DNA from: Paenibacillus sp. W2I17
GTDB lineage: Bacteria > Bacillota > Bacilli > Paenibacillales > Paenibacillaceae
Assembly (NCBI RefSeq): GCF_030815985.1
Contig: NZ_JAUSXM010000001.1
Span: forward strand, 4,588,001 to 4,652,000
Direction of reading: 5' to 3'
Length of the DNA: 64,000 nucleotides
The position numbers and the translations under genes are program-made. Under the pieces are notes generated by a model that was not told the DNA's origin, did not search any database, and saw only the letters and a program-made list of their open reading frames with translations. Shown here piece after piece: positions 62,565 to 64,000 of the stretch. Within the stretch, counting starts at the first letter, position 1. Each line of letters begins with the position of its first letter.

Positions 62565-64000
62565 TGGGCCGATTCGCGCGATTCTCGTTCTTCCGAACGA
62601 TTCAGGCGAAATTGATAATTATCTATGTACTGCTGATTCTGATTGCGATGCAATTGATCGGCGTTTATTTTGTGAGCGCGATGAAGAACTCACTAACGAG
62701 TAACTTTACGGAAGACTTGCAGGCGCGTGCGGAAATGCTATCGGTTCTCGTGGGGGAGACGATGGCGGGTGGAGAAGCAGAAGCTGGCGAGGACAAAACG
62801 GAAAATCTGCGTGTGCTGGTGAACAACCTGTTCAACATTAATGGTGCCGAGATTCAGGTGCTGGATGCCAGCGGCAAAGTACTGACGACCTCGCTAAGTT
62901 CACATTCGGATTATGTCGGGCGCAAAAATACCCAGACTGTCGTCAGTCGTGCGCTGCAAGGTATTCGGGACAATGAGGAATATATCGTGGACGAGGATAA
63001 TGTTCGCAAAAAGGTCGTCGCCAAGCCGGTGCTGTCCGGCGGCAAGATCATTGGTGCGGTCTACATCGCGGCATCCATGAACGAGCTGTATTCCACGATG
63101 GAGGGAATCAACAAAATCTTTATCTCCGGCATTTTGATTGCCTTGGTGCTAACGGCGGTACTTGGCGTGATCTTGTCCCATACGATAACGCAGCCGATTA
63201 AGGAAGTGACTCGGAGAGCGACAGCGGTCGCAGAAGGTAACTTCGATCAGCAGACACCTGTATTTGGCACGGATGAGATTGGTCAGCTCAGTCGGGCTTT
63301 TAACTATATGACCAGCAGGCTTCGAGATGCACTCTCCCAGAATGAAGAGGAGAAGGAGAAGCTGACCTCCATTCTGACCAATATGAGTGATGGTGTAGTG
63401 GCTACGGATGAGTACGGTAAAGTCATTCTCGTAAACCGTCGTGCCAGCAGCATTCTGGGTATGCATCCTGCGGATATTGAAGGAAGACACTTCGCTATAT
63501 TACTCGGCATTGATCCGGAGGATGCGGAAGCTCTCGCGAGTGGTTTCACAGGTTCAACGTTGCTGCAGATTGCACCCGCAGGACAAGAAGAACCTGTGGT
63601 CATTCGGATGACGTTTACACCGGTTCATCGGCGTGAACGGGGGATCACGGGAACGATTGCCGTACTTCAGGATGTTACGGAGCAGGAAGAACTTGAGGCA
63701 TCCCGGCGTGAATTCGTGGCCAATGTATCCCATGAACTGCGTACACCACTGACCACGATCAAGAGTTACGCGGAAGCGCTGGATGACGGTGCACTGGAAG
63801 ATCCGCAGCTTGCCGGTCGTTTCGTGGGTGTTATTCAGAACGAGACGGAGCGAATGATACGACTGGTTACGGATCTGTTGCATTTATCGCGGCTTGATTC
63901 CAAAGAAGCCATGCTACGTAAACAGCCAACTGATATTCTGGAAATGCTGGAGGAAGTGACCGATCGATTCTCGTTCCAGATGCATCAGAAGGATATTCAG
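62564..64000 (+). CDS. walK: Sensor histidine kinase WalK (YycG), truncated by window end
   Basis: WalK is the essential partner kinase of WalR. The 479 residues present start [20 protein letters not shown] with a first membrane segment (about 16-38), an extracytoplasmic sensor domain (about 40-182), a second membrane segment (about 184-205), HAMP (about 206-258), PAS (about 262-375) and the HisKA dimerisation domain with phospho-acceptor His390 in VANVSHELRTPLTTIK. The ATPase domain is beyond the window. The frame is open to the last base. It is coupled to walR by a TAATG overlap. Downstream Yyc partners are outside the window. Confidence 0.95.
   Translation, partial: MGRFARFSFFRTIQAKLIIIYVLLILIAMQLIGVYFVSAMKNSLTSNFTEDLQARAEMLSVLVGETMAGGEAEAGEDKTENLRVLVNNLFNINGAEIQVLDASGKVLTTSLSSHSDYVGRKNTQTVVSRALQGIRDNEEYIVDEDNVRKKVVAKPVLSGGKIIGAVYIAASMNELYSTMEGINKIFISGILIALVLTAVLGVILSHTITQPIKEVTRRATAVAEGNFDQQTPVFGTDEIGQLSRAFNYMTSRLRDALSQNEEEKEKLTSILTNMSDGVVATDEYGKVILVNRRASSILGMHPADIEGRHFAILLGIDPEDAEALASGFTGSTLLQIAPAGQEEPVVIRMTFTPVHRRERGITGTIAVLQDVTEQEELEASRREFVANVSHELRTPLTTIKSYAEALDDGALEDPQLAGRFVGVIQNETERMIRLVTDLLHLSRLDSKEAMLRKQPTDILEMLEEVTDRFSFQMHQKDIQ

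Overview
The window is a replication-origin region from a Gram-positive, endospore-forming Firmicute of the Bacillales, most probably a Paenibacillus. The evidence is the gene order (gyrA, gyrB, remB, recF, yaaA, dnaN, dnaA / oriC / rpmH, rnpA, yidC, jag, mnmE, mnmG, rsmG, noc, parA, parB), the spore genes (a YheC/YheD-type coat-associated protein, YyaC, a SpoIIIJ-type YidC) and the Bacillus-type DnaA, WalR, PurR and GntR sites. Species cannot be fixed by reading alone.

Layout, left arm (about 0.1-17.4 kb, mostly minus strand, co-directional with leftward replication): an rRNA operon (16S-23S-5S, no spacer tRNAs) with tandem promoters and a terminator; an HD-GYP domain gene; gyrA; a plus-strand ATP-grasp spore-coat-type gene; gyrB, remB, recF, yaaA, dnaN and dnaA. 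As given, dnaA carries a +1 frameshift in a C run just before its Walker A motif. The dnaA-dnaN gap holds the unwinding module: two DnaA boxes, a GC patch, six consecutive DnaA-trio triplets and an AT-rich stretch. A second box cluster lies upstream of dnaA.

Centre (18.2-22.1 kb): a gluconate operon (gntR, gntP, gntK, minus strand) with GntR-type operators sits between dnaA and rpmH. It divides the upstream DnaA boxes into one cluster beside dnaA and another beside rpmH. This is the most unusual architecture in the window.

Right arm (22.7-64 kb, mostly plus strand): rpmH (TTG start) and rnpA, yidC, jag, mnmE, mnmG, rsmG; a perfect parS built into the rsmG terminator; noc, parA, parB (with a near-perfect parS inside parB); a class V aminotransferase; DUF4446, YyaC (frameshifted), DUF3343, MscS and DUF951 genes; tRNA-Ser(CGA); a YjzC-like gene; rpsF-ssb-rpsR. 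A more accessory stretch follows: an M15 peptidase, an oligopeptide ABC operon (oppDFBCA), a D,D-carboxypeptidase homologue lacking its active-site serine, an MFS exporter, an LCP enzyme and a CBS protein. The conserved block MazG-like/yybS/gdpP/rplI/dnaB, purA (with a PurBox pair), a Gly/Ser-rich membrane-anchored protein, an M23 peptidase with a WalR box, and walR-walK completes the window; walK runs off the end.

Functionally this is mostly core: initiation, DNA topology, segregation, ribosome and tRNA maturation, c-di-AMP turnover and cell-wall control. I found no CRISPR array, insertion sequence or prophage. I did not find a clearly new multi-gene system. The best leads are the oriC split by gnt, the Ser-to-Gly carboxypeptidase, the hairpin around a DnaA box between dnaA and dnaN, the parS/terminator overlap, and the WalR-box peptidase gene beside walRK. 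Single-base indels in G/C runs (dnaA, yyaC, a methyltransferase remnant) suggest sequence errors should be excluded first.
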